The translations under genes were made by a program, and so were the position numbers. Positions 10,727 to 21,756 of a stretch of DNA of 64,000 bases are shown here, one piece after another. The DNA comes from Triticum aestivum (lineage: Eukaryota > Streptophyta > Magnoliopsida > Poales > Poaceae), in assembly GCF_018294505.1 (NCBI RefSeq), contig NC_057794.1, forward strand, positions 189,957,456 to 190,021,455, in the 5' to 3' direction. Position 1 is the stretch's first letter; every line of letters begins with the position of its first letter. The notes beneath the pieces are model-generated. The model saw only the letters and a list, made by a program, of their open reading frames with translations. It was not told where the DNA came from and ran no database searches.

Positions 10727-12520
10727 ACTCTGACGCAGTGTTGATGAATGCAGAAAAGAAAAGACAGAAGTCGCTCCAGTGTAATTCAAAGATAAGCACT
10801 AAGTGTTTCAGCGCTCTAATGGGTGCAGTGTCAGCAGTTGGAGACAGTAAACGTAGCTCTCCAGTTGATGATCTCAATTTCCACACACAACTATCCCAGG
10901 TGCTTGCTTTAACTTCGCGCTGTCAAATGTGGTTGCATGTTGCATATGGTGTCTAGCTTCTATTGCTTCCAATTTGGTTAAATTGCATCTGCTTAGTTTA
11001 CACATTATACCTTTGATAATGACATGCCTTCCTGTTTTTGATACATACTACATATGTCTATTAACCATGTTCGTACATCAAACTAATGCTCTTTTGTATC
11101 CCTGGTCAATCACTTATGATGAGACAGTCACCCAAGTGGGTTACTGTGAGATGCCCTACTCATTTAAAGAGTGCAGTGTCATCCACCCCACATGATTCTC
11201 AAGAAACATCAAGGCTAAATGAAGATAGTCCACGTAGCTCTCTAGTTGATCACCGCAATTCCCCCACACCACCATCGCAGGTGCTTGCTCTTACTTGGCA
11301 GTGTGATATGTGGTTGCATGTTGCATATGGTGTCTACCTTGTAATGCTTCTAATTAGGGTAAATTGCATCTGCTTAGTTAACACATTATACCTATGAATA
11401 TGACATGCCTTCCTGTTTTTGCTACATACTACGTCTTTCTATTAACCATGTTCTTACATCAAACTACTTTTCTTGTGTATCCCTCATCAATGCTCCCAAT
11501 TTGTTAAATTGCATCTCCTTAGCTTACACACTATACATGTGAATATGATACGCCTTCCTGTTTTTGGTACATACTACATCTGCCTATCACACCATGTTCT
11601 TACATCAAACTACTGTTCTTGTGTATCCTGCGTCTATCACTTATGATGAGAGAGTCACGCGCGTGGGTTAATATGAGACGCAATACTCTTATAAAGAATG
11701 CAATTTCATCCTCTCCACGTGATTCTCAAGAAACAGCAAGCCTAAATGAAGATATTGAACGTAGCTCTGTACCTGAAGACTGCACTTCCCCTACACCACC
11801 ATCACAAGTGCTTGCTCTAACTTCACAGTGTGATGTGTGGTTGCATGTTGCATACGGTGTCTAGCTTGTAATGCTTCTAATTAGGGTAAATTGCATCTCC
11901 TTAGTTTACACACTATACCTGTGAATATGACATGCCTTCCTATTTTTGGTACACACTACATCTATGTGTTAACCTTGTTCTTACATGAAACTACCTCTCT
12001 TCTGTATCCTGCATCAATCACTTACGATGAGTCACCTTTATTCGTTGCATATTGCATATTATTTCTAGCCTGTTGCCATGTATTGCTTCTAATTTGGTCA
12101 AATACATTTGTTAGGGCACCCTTTTAATTTGGCAGAGTGATATTGGTTTCATCTTTCATATGGTTTCTAGCTTGCATCGATTCTAACAAATTCAAGCACC
12201 TTGTGCTTAGTTTACACTTTATACATCATACATGTCAATATGTCATGTCGTCCTGTTTTTCATACATATTCCATCCTCCTTACATGAAAGTAGTGTTCGT
12301 CAGTATCATGCATCAATGAGTTTTGAAGAGCAAATTGTATTCCTTTTTCTTGTGGGTTTGACTTGACAAGGCAAAATCAAGAAAGAGGAAGGAAAAGTGT
12401 AAGGAAGGCGATGATGGTGGTCCTCTGCAGCAACGTAAACATAGCATTTGTACCGATTCTCCTTGTACTGATAGTGCATTACAAGGTCCAAGTATCCGCT
12501 CCCCTACTCCACCATCCCAG
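10727..12520 (+). pseudogene. Four phase-compatible N-terminal exons, TNPA-like gene
   Basis: Proposed exons are 10727-10899, 11128-11280, 11655-11807 and 12371-12520. From the second onward each begins and ends in phase 0. The second and third are both exactly 153 bp (51 codons) and clearly homologous: each has DSQET, LNED and ends SPTPPSQ before GTGCTTGCTC. The fourth ends in the same SPTPPSQ but has a basic start (KSRKRKEKCKEGDDGG). Each exon is followed by a homologous intron starting GTGCTTGCT. The exons would add a tandem series of Ser/Asp-rich segments to the protein N-terminus. No domain is recognised. The repetition is direct observation, and use of all four exons in one transcript is inference. 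Confidence 0.5.
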
Positions 12521-15442
12521 GTGCTTGCTCTAACTTGGCAGTGTGATATCTGGTGGCATGTTGCATATGGTGTCTAGCTCGTATTGCTCCTAATTAGTGT
12601 AAACTGCATCTGCTTAGCTTACACATGATACATGTGAATATGACACGCTTTCCTGTTTTTGGTACATACTATATTTGTCTATCACACCATGTTCTTGCAT
12701 GAAACTACTCTTCTTGCGTATCCTGCATCAGTCACTTATGATGGGACACCTTTAAGTTGGCAGTGTGATATTGGTTTGCGTCTTGAATATGATTTCTAGC
12801 ATGTATTGCTTTTAGTTTGATGAACGCCACCAATGACGAGACAACTTTAACTTGGCAGAGTGATATTGATTGCACCTTCCATATGGTGTCTTGCAGTGTT
12901 TCTAATTTGTTGAAGTGCCTTCTGCTTAGTTACCACATCATAGGTGTGAATATGTCAAGCTGCCCATTTTTACATACATATTCCATCCTCGTATCATGAC
13001 TTTGCCTTTCATCAGAGTAGTGTTCGTCAATATCATGCATGAATGAGTTCTGAAGAGCGAATGATATTCCTTTTTCTTGTCGGTATGACCTCACAATGCA
13101 AAATCAATAAATCTGAAGGAAATTGGGAAGGCATTGGATGATGGTGGTCCTTCCGAGCAATTGAAACGGAGGTTCTCTACAGATTCTACTCCGCCATCCT
13201 CCCAACAAGATTCGCAAGACAACGCAAGGCTAGACAGTCAACGTAGCTGTGTAGATGATGAGCACATCTCCCCTACTCCACCATCACACGTGCTTGCTTT
13301 AACTTGGCACTATTATATGTGGTTGCATGTTGCGTATGATGTCTAGCTTGTATTGCTTCTAACTTTGTTGAATTGCATCTGCTTACTTTACACATAATGC
13401 CAGTGAATATGACATGTGTTCCTGTTTCTACATCAGACTACTATTCTTGCATATCCCGCATCAGTCACTTATGATAAGGCACCTTTAAGTCACCACTGTG
13501 ATATTGGTTGTGTCTTGCATATGATTTCTAGCATGTACTGCTTCTAATTTGTTGAAACGCCATACAGTTTGAACTTGGCAGAGTGATATTGGTTGCATCT
13601 TTCATATGGTGTCTAGCTTGCAGTGCTTCTAATTTGTTGAAATGCCTTCTGCTTACTTACCACATCATAGGTGTGAATATGTCACACCATCCTGTTTTTC
13701 ATACATATTCCATCCTCGCATCATGTGTTTGCCTTTCATCCGAGTAGTGTTCGTCAGTATCATGCATGAATGAGTTCTGAAGAGCGAATTTTATTCCTTT
13801 TTCTTATCGGTTTGACTTCACAATGCAAAATCATTATAGCTAAAGGAAATTAGTCCAGCAGTGGATGATGGTGGTCCTTCGAAGCAACTCAAATAGGGGG
13901 TCTCTACAGATACTACTCTGCCATCCTCCCAACAAGATTCACAAGACAACACAAGGCTGGACAATCAACGTAGTTGTGTAGATGATGAGCACATCTCCCC
14001 TACTCCACCATCATAGGTGCTTTCTCTAACTTGACACTATTATATGTGGTTGCATGTTGCGTATGATGTCTAGCTTGTATTGCTTCTAACTTGAATTGCA
14101 TCTGCTTACCTTACACATAATGCTTGTGAATATGACACGTGTTCCTATTTTTAGAACATACGTGTACATGATGAGCACATCTCCCCTACTCCACCATCAC
14201 AGGTGCTTGCTCTTACTTGGAACTGTTATACGTGGTTGTGTTTTCCGTATGATGTCTAGTTTGTATTGCTTCTGATTATGTTGAATTGCATCTGTGTAGC
14301 TTACAACTTATACTTGCAATGATCACTTACCCATAAGACACATTTAACTTGGGACTGTGATGTAGGTTGCATCTTGCATTGTCTTCTAGCGTGTACTGCT
14401 TCTAATTTCTTGAAATGGCACTTACGACGAGACACTTTTTACCTGATAGAGTGATATTGGTTGCATGTTCATATGGTGCCTAGCTTTCATTTCTTACAAT
14501 TTTGTTCAAATGCCTTCCGCTTACTATTTTTTCATACATATTCCATCCTCCTATCGTACGTGTGAATATGAAACGCTGTCTTTTTCTGTATATATTCCAT
14601 CCTCCTATCATGTGCTTGCCTTACATCAAAGTAGTGTTCGTCTGTATCATGCATCAACCAGTTATGCAGAGCTAATTTTATTCATCTTCTTGTGGTTTTG
14701 ACTTCATAAGGCAATATCAGAAAATACGAAGGAAAAGAGTAAGTTAGGGTTGGTGGTCCTCCGCACCGACGCAAACAGAGACTCTCTAGATTTTCCACTG
14801 CTACTGCTAATGAAATTGAAGTCCCAAGTCTACATGAAGAGTTCATCTCCCGTACTCCACCATCGCAGGTGCTTGCTCTAAGTTGAGAGTGTGATAATTG
14901 GTTTCATGTTGCATATGTTGTTTAGCCTGTATTTCTTCTATTTTGATTAAATTGCACCTGCTGAGTTTATATGTTATACATGTGCATATGACAGGGCTTT
15001 CTGTGTCTAGAATACACTGTATCTATCTATCATACCATGTTCTTACATCAAAGTACTGTTGTTATGTATCCCGCATCAGTCACTCATGATTGGACGCTTT
15101 TAACATGGCAGTTTGATAGTGGTTGCATCTTGCATTGATTTCTACATTGTACTGCTTCTAATTTCTCAAATTGCCACTTATGACAAGACACTTTTAACTT
15201 GGCAGAGTAATATTGGTTGCATCTTTCATATGGTTTCTAGCTTGCATTACTTCTATTTTCTTGAAAATCCTTCTGCTTAGTTTGCACATCATAGCTCTGA
15301 ATATGTCATGTCGTCCTGTTTTTCTTACATATTCCATCCTCATACCGTTGTCTTACATCAAAGTATTGCTTGTCTGTATTATGCATCAATGAGTTCTGAA
15401 GAGTGATTTTATTCTTTTGTGTTGTGGGTACATCTTGACATG
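12371..15442 (+). repeat. Tandem ~0.73-kb exon-plus-intron units
   Basis: The exon-like blocks start with GCAAAATCA or close variants at 12371, 13098, 13825, 14711 and 15443. Spacings are 727, 727, 886 and 732 bp. The 886-bp interval contains an extra fragment at 14161-14202 (GATGAGCACATCTCCCC to TCACAG). The block at 13098-13289 is open for 64 codons but its expected acceptor AG has become AT. It could instead use TCTGAAG at 13118. The block at 13825-14016 has the same length but contains stops, including a TAG where its sisters have CAG at the exon end. The block at 14711-14867 is frameshifted. Each intron contains further copies of the words TTGTATTGCTTCTAATT and TACATA-TCCATCCT. Confidence 0.8.
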
Positions 15443-17706
15443 GCAAAGTCAAAAAAGAGCAAGGACAATAATATAGTAGGGAGTGTTGTTACTCATCGGG
15501 TGAAACGGAAAAGGTTCTGCCATCAAGATTCTGCTGGTACTTATAGTGCAGTAGAAGGTCCAAGTCCACCGGCTAAATCTACAAACACAGTATCATCTGC
15601 TCCACCAGCTGCAGCATCCGCTTCAACTGTACCGGCATCTCAACCAGTTACTCATTCGTTTGCTCCGGAACTGGCCAGTTCCCAAGCTGCCTTCACACCT
15701 AACACTACTTCCGAAGCACTGCTGACACAACAGGACTTGGCAAGATCAGATGAACCTCATGAGCATCAACACCAAGACGGTACCTGACCAAGTCAAGTTG
15801 CAGTTGCATGCTCCTTTATATGTACTCTCACAGTTTGATGTTCACTAACAGTTTCCATATTCGTTGTTGAACTAGCACCACGGCGCAAGCGGAAACAGAC
15901 ATCAGGGATAATGCTTGATAGCTTAACAAAATCTAAAGGAGGAAGAATGGAGATCCATTTTGAGGCAGGTTTAAAAAGGCCACGTGATGCTACAGAGTCA
16001 GCCAAGTTAGTATCACAGGCAGCAGTTGCCGTTAGGTGTCATGCACGTGTGCTCCCAACGTGGATGCAGTACAGGAATGAGAAAGACAATACCCAGTTTA
16101 ACACCTTCCTTGACCATTTATCCGTAAGTAATGTTATTCATCGCAATTCGTAATATTGTCTTGCTCTGTCCCATACTTTCTAGCTTCCTCCTAATAAGAC
16201 TCACATTCTTTTTTCAACAGGTGAGGTTCAAGTTGGATCCAAAAGATGATGCAACTAAACATGCATGCACTCATGTTTTTCAGTCTGCTCTGCGACAGTA
16301 TCGGTACCACCTTAGAAAATCTCACTTTGAAGGCAAGGCTAACAATGAAATCGCCCAAACATCTCCAGTGGAATATATTACAGATGAAGACTGGACAACC
16401 CTCGTTAAACACTGGTCTGATCCAAAGTATCAGGTAGGCTATATGTATTTGATCAGACCACATATTGAACTTGTATTTATGTATGTGCCTTGCAAGTGTA
16501 TCTTCTTCTAGGCTAACTGTCTGAAGAACAAAACCAACCGTTCTAAAGTGAAATTCCAACAGACAACATGATCTCGTAGCTATATTGCACACTGCGAGGC
16601 TCTTGTAAATAGCTGCTACTTCCTTCTTTTTTTGTGCCATATTAGCGTATCTATATTGACTTGTTCCAAATACAGAGGAAAGCCCATGCGGACCAAAAAG
16701 AACCTGAACCGAATGCAGTGCAAATCTTCAAGGATTGCCACACCAGCAAGATGAAGGGCATGAGCACTCCAGTTCAAGCCGCTGTTGTAAGTCCTTACTC
16801 CTCCTGCCTTGAACTAATTGGTACTATGATGTGTTCATTTAACTACTTGGTTTGCAGCCAATGTCAGTTACTCTGTTCACGTTTATTCACAGTTGTCTTA
16901 ACGTATCATTTCACCTTACATGGTTTAAAATATATGAAGGATATTCTTTTGGTCTTGATCTGTAATCTAGTTGTTATGTTCACGTGCGCACACAATGATA
17001 AAATAGCTTGTTTGTTTTATATCTGTTTGCCCATGATATGAATGATGTCATACTATGTTCATCCTACTTTAAACCATGTCTCTTTATCCTTAGATGCCAA
17101 CGAATGTGAGGAAATAGACAATACAGTAGGCATGCTACATGGACATATGTTCCGAAAGTGATTTTATTATGTAGTTGGCACTACAATACATGCTAATGTA
17201 TTACAGTAGTTCACCAAAATAAGTTATGTATAAACATTTAACCTACTTTGTTTGTTTTTGTATCATTAGTAACTTATCTGGTACACTAATCTACAAGTTC
17301 AAACTTTCAGGAAGCTATGGAACAAATGATTGAACAACCACAACCACCTGAAGGTGACGAGGCTACTACAGGCACAATGTCACCTCTTGTTGCAGTTCGT
17401 CAGTATCTCTCCACTAACAGTGCAAAAAGCACGCTCCTGCATAATTCTGGGTTGGTTGTCAAGGTAACCTCGTCCAAATTGCCTACTGAACAAAATCTTC
17501 CTGCTAGACAGAGTGATATATATGTGCTCCAGACACAAGTCCAATCCCTAATGGACGTTGTTTCGGAAACAAGAATAGTGGTTGAGAAATGTCTTCAAGA
17601 TATGAATGGTTTTGAAACCAGACTATCAGACATTTGCTTCGTTGTTCAAGAGCAATGGCGGAAAAAAGGTGGAGATCATGCTGCTCCATCAGATTCTACA
17701 GCCTGA
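15440..17706 (+). pseudogene. Ptta/En/Spm-type plant transposase (TNPA-like), one in-frame stop
   Basis: Exons 15440-15779, 15876-16123, 16221-16433, 16512-16604, 16676-16786 and 17311-17706 all have GT-AG borders, and their phases chain without error (467 codons including the stop). Residues 1-113 are low-complexity and Ser/Ala/Pro-rich, starting MAKSKKSK. A basic segment follows (PRRKRKQTSG). The core then shows GLKRPRDATESAKLVS, FKLDPKDD, WTTLVKHWSDPKYQ, CLKNKTNRSKVKFQQTT and SRSYIAHCEAL, characteristic of the plant Ptta/En/Spm family (Transposase_24), with FKDCHTSKMKG after it. The last exon ends in a likely coiled coil (DIYVLQTQVQSLMDVVSE). In En/Spm of maize the TnpA protein binds subterminal repeats of the element. 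TGA at 16569-16571 replaces the glycine usually found between TT and SRSYIAH. That one change would truncate the core, so the copy is probably dead or a source of a short product. It lies just upstream of a CACTA end at 19428. Confidence 0.75.
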
Positions 17707-17929
17707 AACATTAGCACTCAGGTCAAATGATCTGTGCTTCTATACATCTGATGGTGCTTTTATCTGGAAGGACTGTAAACTTTATGCCAACAGGCCTTTT
17801 GTTGTATGGTTGGAGTTTATTTTGTTGTGATACAACATTTATGATGCTGCCTCAGGCTGTAGTAATTACGACGCTATTTTTGTATAGTGTAGGTTTATCT
17901 TAGTAATGTATTCGGCCGAAAGCTTCGTA
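17707..17929 (+). other. 3' untranslated-type AT-rich stretch
   Basis: This follows the stop at 17704-17706 of the TNPA-like gene. It is T-rich plant 3'-UTR-like sequence up to the start of the GGCC-rich repeats. No clear polyadenylation signal can be singled out. Confidence 0.35.
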
Positions 17930-19428
17930 GGATCCCAACATGCCAACATTCGTTGGGCCCATTCCAATTGGGCTAAAAACGATTACGGGCCGAAATTGGC
18001 ATGTAGCCCACTAAAAATATCTGGGCCTAAATCAGCATAAGCTTTCATATTTTTCTGGTAGGCATGTGCCCATAGTGGGCCTTTAACAGGCCTAAACAAA
18101 TTTTGGGCCCTCAGTAAAAATAGGCCGTTTAGAGGTGTAAATATCTCGAGCCCATAAAAAACATGGGCCTTTAATAGAACAAAAGTGAGATTGGGCCCTG
18201 ATTGTGCCAAATAACCCACTGGACTTAGCAGGCCGAAATGGTGGCCCATTTACGATGCGGATCTTTAACAGGCCGAAATTCGGACGGGCCGTAAATGCGC
18301 CGACCTAATACGCAGGCCTTTAACAGGCCGGAACTTCGGTCGGCCTAGATTATCGTCATTTTATATGGGCCGTTAATGGGCCCGATATGACGTTGGGCCA
18401 CATATGGCCCATGGTTTACGTCCGGCGTTAACAGGCCGAAAATGACAACAGGCCGAAAGTGGCCCAAAGCTATAGTGGGCCTCTAACAGGCCAAATGTCA
18501 GACATGGCCGAATATGACCCAAATCCTTCATGGTCGTTTATGGGCCAAAAGTTTTGATGGCCTGTAAATGGGCCCAAATGAAGCCGGACCTTTAACAGGC
18601 CGGAAATACACCGGGTCGTAATTCGGCCCAATTACTTAGCAGACTATTAACGGGCCAGAAGTGACCACTGGCCACGTTGATGACAAGTTTAGGACAGGTC
18701 GTTGATGGGCCAATTTGATAGAGAATGTTGGGCCTTTAGCTGGGCCGGCCCATTATGGCCTGTAGAATCTTATGGGCCTTTAGCTGGGCCGGCCCATTGT
18801 GGTCCGCAAAATCTTGTGGGCCTTTAGCTGGGCCGGCCCATTATGGTCTGCAAAACCGTGTGGGCCTTTAGCTGGGCTAGCCCATTTGGTCTGCTAAATT
18901 TTGTGGGCCTTTAGCTGGGCCGACCCATTATGGTCCGCTAAATCTTATGGGCCTTTGGTTGGGCCGGCCCATTTAAACTTTGTGGGCCACTTTTGGGCCG
19001 GTCCACGTGTCAATACATCATAGGCCCATCTCGACCGTTGGATGAGTGACACCTGTGCCAACTCGGAGCTGACGCGTGGATCCGTTAGCCAATGAGAATT
19101 TTACACGTGGAAACTCAGCATTGGTCGTGGCCGTTAACGGGTTATCGGATCCAAAATCCGACCCGATAGCTTAACGGTGTTCCGTTACGGTGGATGCCAC
19201 ATGTCGGTCACCCTTGACGAAAGCACTTATGTGACGCGCGATTTATCGTCATGGAAGTGGACACTTCCGTGATGATAATTTGGGCAATGTCATGGAACAC
19301 TTCTACGACAACACAGGTATGACTATCTTGATTCTGTCATAAATTTGTCATGGATGTACATGCATGACAGAAAACGCGACCTACTGTGACAAACATGTAT
19401 CATCACGGAAGTGTATTTTTTTGTAGTG
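17930..19428 (+). mobile_element. CACTA element 3' subterminal and terminal region
   Basis: The region ends GTATTTTTTTGTAGTG at 19428. On the minus strand this is CACTACAAAAAAATAC, a CACTA terminal repeat, with AAG as the right flank (19429-19431). Upstream are about eight degenerate copies of TTTAACAGGCCGAAA-like words (18084-18660), a 44-bp tandem array (18730-18983), and a stem GGAAGTG-GA-CACTTCC at about 19254-19269. Clustered subterminal motifs are the TNPA-binding architecture of En/Spm. The end interrupts the integrase part of an Athila-like pol that continues from 19429. A matching 5' CACTA end is not visible upstream, so its extent to the left is unknown. It may include the gene at 9894-17706. 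Confidence 0.7.
18730..18983 (+). repeat. 44-bp tandem repeat, six copies
   Basis: Copies begin GGGCCTTTAGCTGGGCCGGC or close variants at 18730, 18774, 18818, 18862, 18905 and 18949, so the period is 43-44 bp. Each contains the palindrome-like GGGCCGGCCC and a CATTATGGTC-GC-AAATCTT half. It belongs to the CACTA subterminal domain. Confidence 0.9.
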
Positions 19429-21756
19429 AAGCTTTATGTTCTAACTCAAGAGGCAAATGACAAGCTTTTACATAAACCATTTTATAAGGATACATACCCA
19501 TAGGATTTTTATATGTTGTTCTATAAGCCCAAAGTGCATCATCTAATTTCTTATACCAATTCTTCTGGGACCTATTGACAGTCTTTTGTAAAATTTATTT
19601 TACTTCTCTATTGATAAGTTCAACTTGACCCCTAGACTAAGGATGATAGGGTGATGCAATTCTATGGTTAACATGATACTTGGCAAGCATTTTATGGAAA
19701 GCACCATGAATAATGTGTGAACCACCATCAGTCATTAAATATCTAGGGACTCCAAACCTTGGGAAAATAACTTCTTTAAGCATTTTAATAGAGGTGTTGT
19801 GATCAGCACTACTAGTTGGAATAGCTTCTACCCACTTAGTAACATAATCAACAGCAACCAAAATATGAGTATACCATTAGAGGAAGCAAAAGGTCCCATA
19901 TAATCAAATCCCCAAACATCAAATGGTTCAACAGCAAGTGAATAATTCATAGGCATTTCTTGACGATTACTAATATTACCTATTATTTGACATTCATCAC
20001 AAGATAAGACGAACTTACGGGCATCCTTGAAGAGAGTAGGCCAATAAAACCTAGATTGCAATACCTTGTGAGCAGTTCTGTCTGCCGCATGATGTCCTCC
20101 ATAAGCTTCGGAGTGACATTTCTGTAGGATTTGTTCCTGTTCATGCTCAGGTACACAACGTCTAATAATACCACCTACTCCTTCTTTATAAAGATGTGGG
20201 TCATCCCAAAAGTAATGTCTTAAATCATAAAAGAATTTTTCTTTTGTTGGTATGTAAAGCTAGGGGGTATGTATTTAGCAACAATATAATTATCATAGTT
20301 AGCATACCAAGGTGTACTATTAGAAACATTTATTACAGCTAATTGCTCATCAGGAAAACTATCATCAATATGAAGTGGGTCATCAAGAACATTCTCCAAC
20401 CTAGACAGGTTATCAGCTACGGGGTTCTCCTCTCCTTTTCTATCAGTGATATGCAAATAAATTCTTGTAACAAGAGAACCCATCGAATAAGCCTAGGTTT
20501 GGCATCTTTCTTTTCAATAAGATACTTTATTGCAACATGATCAGTGTGAACTATTACTTTTGAATCTACAATATAGGATCTAAACTTATCACAAGCAAAC
20601 ACCACTCCTAGAAATTCTTTTTCAATAGTAGCATAATTTCTTTGTACACTATCTAGAGTTTTACTTGCGTAGTGAATAACATTCAGTTTCTTATCAACTC
20701 ATTGTCCTAGAACAGCACCAACAGCATAATCACTAGCATCACACATAATTTCAAAATGTAATTTCCAATCAGGTGGTTGAAAAATAGGTGTAGAAATTAA
20801 GGTTTTCTTGAGTGTTTCGAAGGATTCTAAACAATCATTATCAAAAACAAAAGGAATATCCTTTTGCAAAATATTTGTAAGAGGCCTAGAAATTTTAGAA
20901 AAGTCTTTGATAAATCTCCTATAGAAACCAGCATGACCAAGGAAACTATGAATACATTTGATATCTTTAGGACATGGCATTTTATCAATTGCATCAACCT
21001 TAGCTTTGTCCCGCTCAATACCTCTTTCAAAAAATTTATGGCCCAAAACAATGCCTTCGTTAACCATAAAGTGGCACTTCTCCCATTCAAGACAAGATTT
21101 GTTTGCACACATCTCTACAAAACTCGATCAAGATTGCTTAAACAACATCAAAAGACTTCCCATAAACAGAAAAGTCATCCATGAAATCCTCAACAATCTT
21201 TTCACAAAAGTCAGAGAATATAGCAGTCATACATCTTTGAAAGGTAGCAGGTGCATTGCATAAACCAAAAGGCATACATCTGTAAGGATAAGTTCCAAAA
21301 GGAGAAGTAAAAATGGTATTTTCTTGATCAGGTTGAGAAACAGGTATTTGTTTAAAACCAGAATATCCATCAAGGAAGCAAAAATGTGTGTGCTTAGATA
21401 ATCTTTCTAGCGTTTGACCAATAAAAGGCAGAGGGTAATGATATTTTCTAGTTGCTTTGTTTAATTTTCTAAAATCAATTATCACTCTATATCATGTAAC
21501 AATTCTTTGTGGAATAAGTTGATTCTTATCATTAGGAACAACAGTAATACCTCCTTTCTTAGGGACACAATGGATAGGACTTGCCCATCTACTATCAGCT
21601 ATAGGATAGATTATACCTGCTTCCAGAATATTTAATATTTCCGTTCTTACCACTTCTTTCATCTTTGGATTTAACCGACGTTGGTGATCAACAACGGTTT
21701 TAGCATAAGGTTCCATATTAATCTTGTGCTGACATAGAGTGGGACTAATGCCCTTA
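19429..21756 (-). pseudogene. Athila-like Gypsy pol: reverse transcriptase, RNase H, integrase
   Basis: Reading right to left, 21751-21140 is reverse transcriptase, with WASPIHCVPKKGG, YRCMPFGLCNAPATFQ and the catalytic block FMDDFSVYG near 21160-21185. 21112-20400 covers the RT connection (LGHAGFYRRFIKDFSKI) and RNase H (MCDASDYAVGAVLG, VHTDH). 20180-19830 has the integrase zinc-binding end (FVLSCDECQ). 19910-19640 has the integrase core aspartates (WGFDYMGPF and LMTDGGSH). 19530-19429 holds the integrase C-terminal side, up to the CACTA insertion. The frame is broken by a TGA at about 21495 and by several frameshifts, for example between 21138 and 21112. FMDD instead of YVDD and the linker style suggest the Athila lineage. 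It is the same ORF as 24938-25133 and 31335-31397, separated by later insertions. No LTR of this element lies in the window. Confidence 0.9.

Noticed and set aside
17092..17120. Possible extra exon after TTATCCTTAG
   Set aside because: Its frame meets a stop (AAATAG) after a few codons, and skipping it keeps the phase intact.
18730..18983. CRISPR-like regular repeats
   Set aside because: The repeats are contiguous without unique spacers and lie in a plant transposon end.
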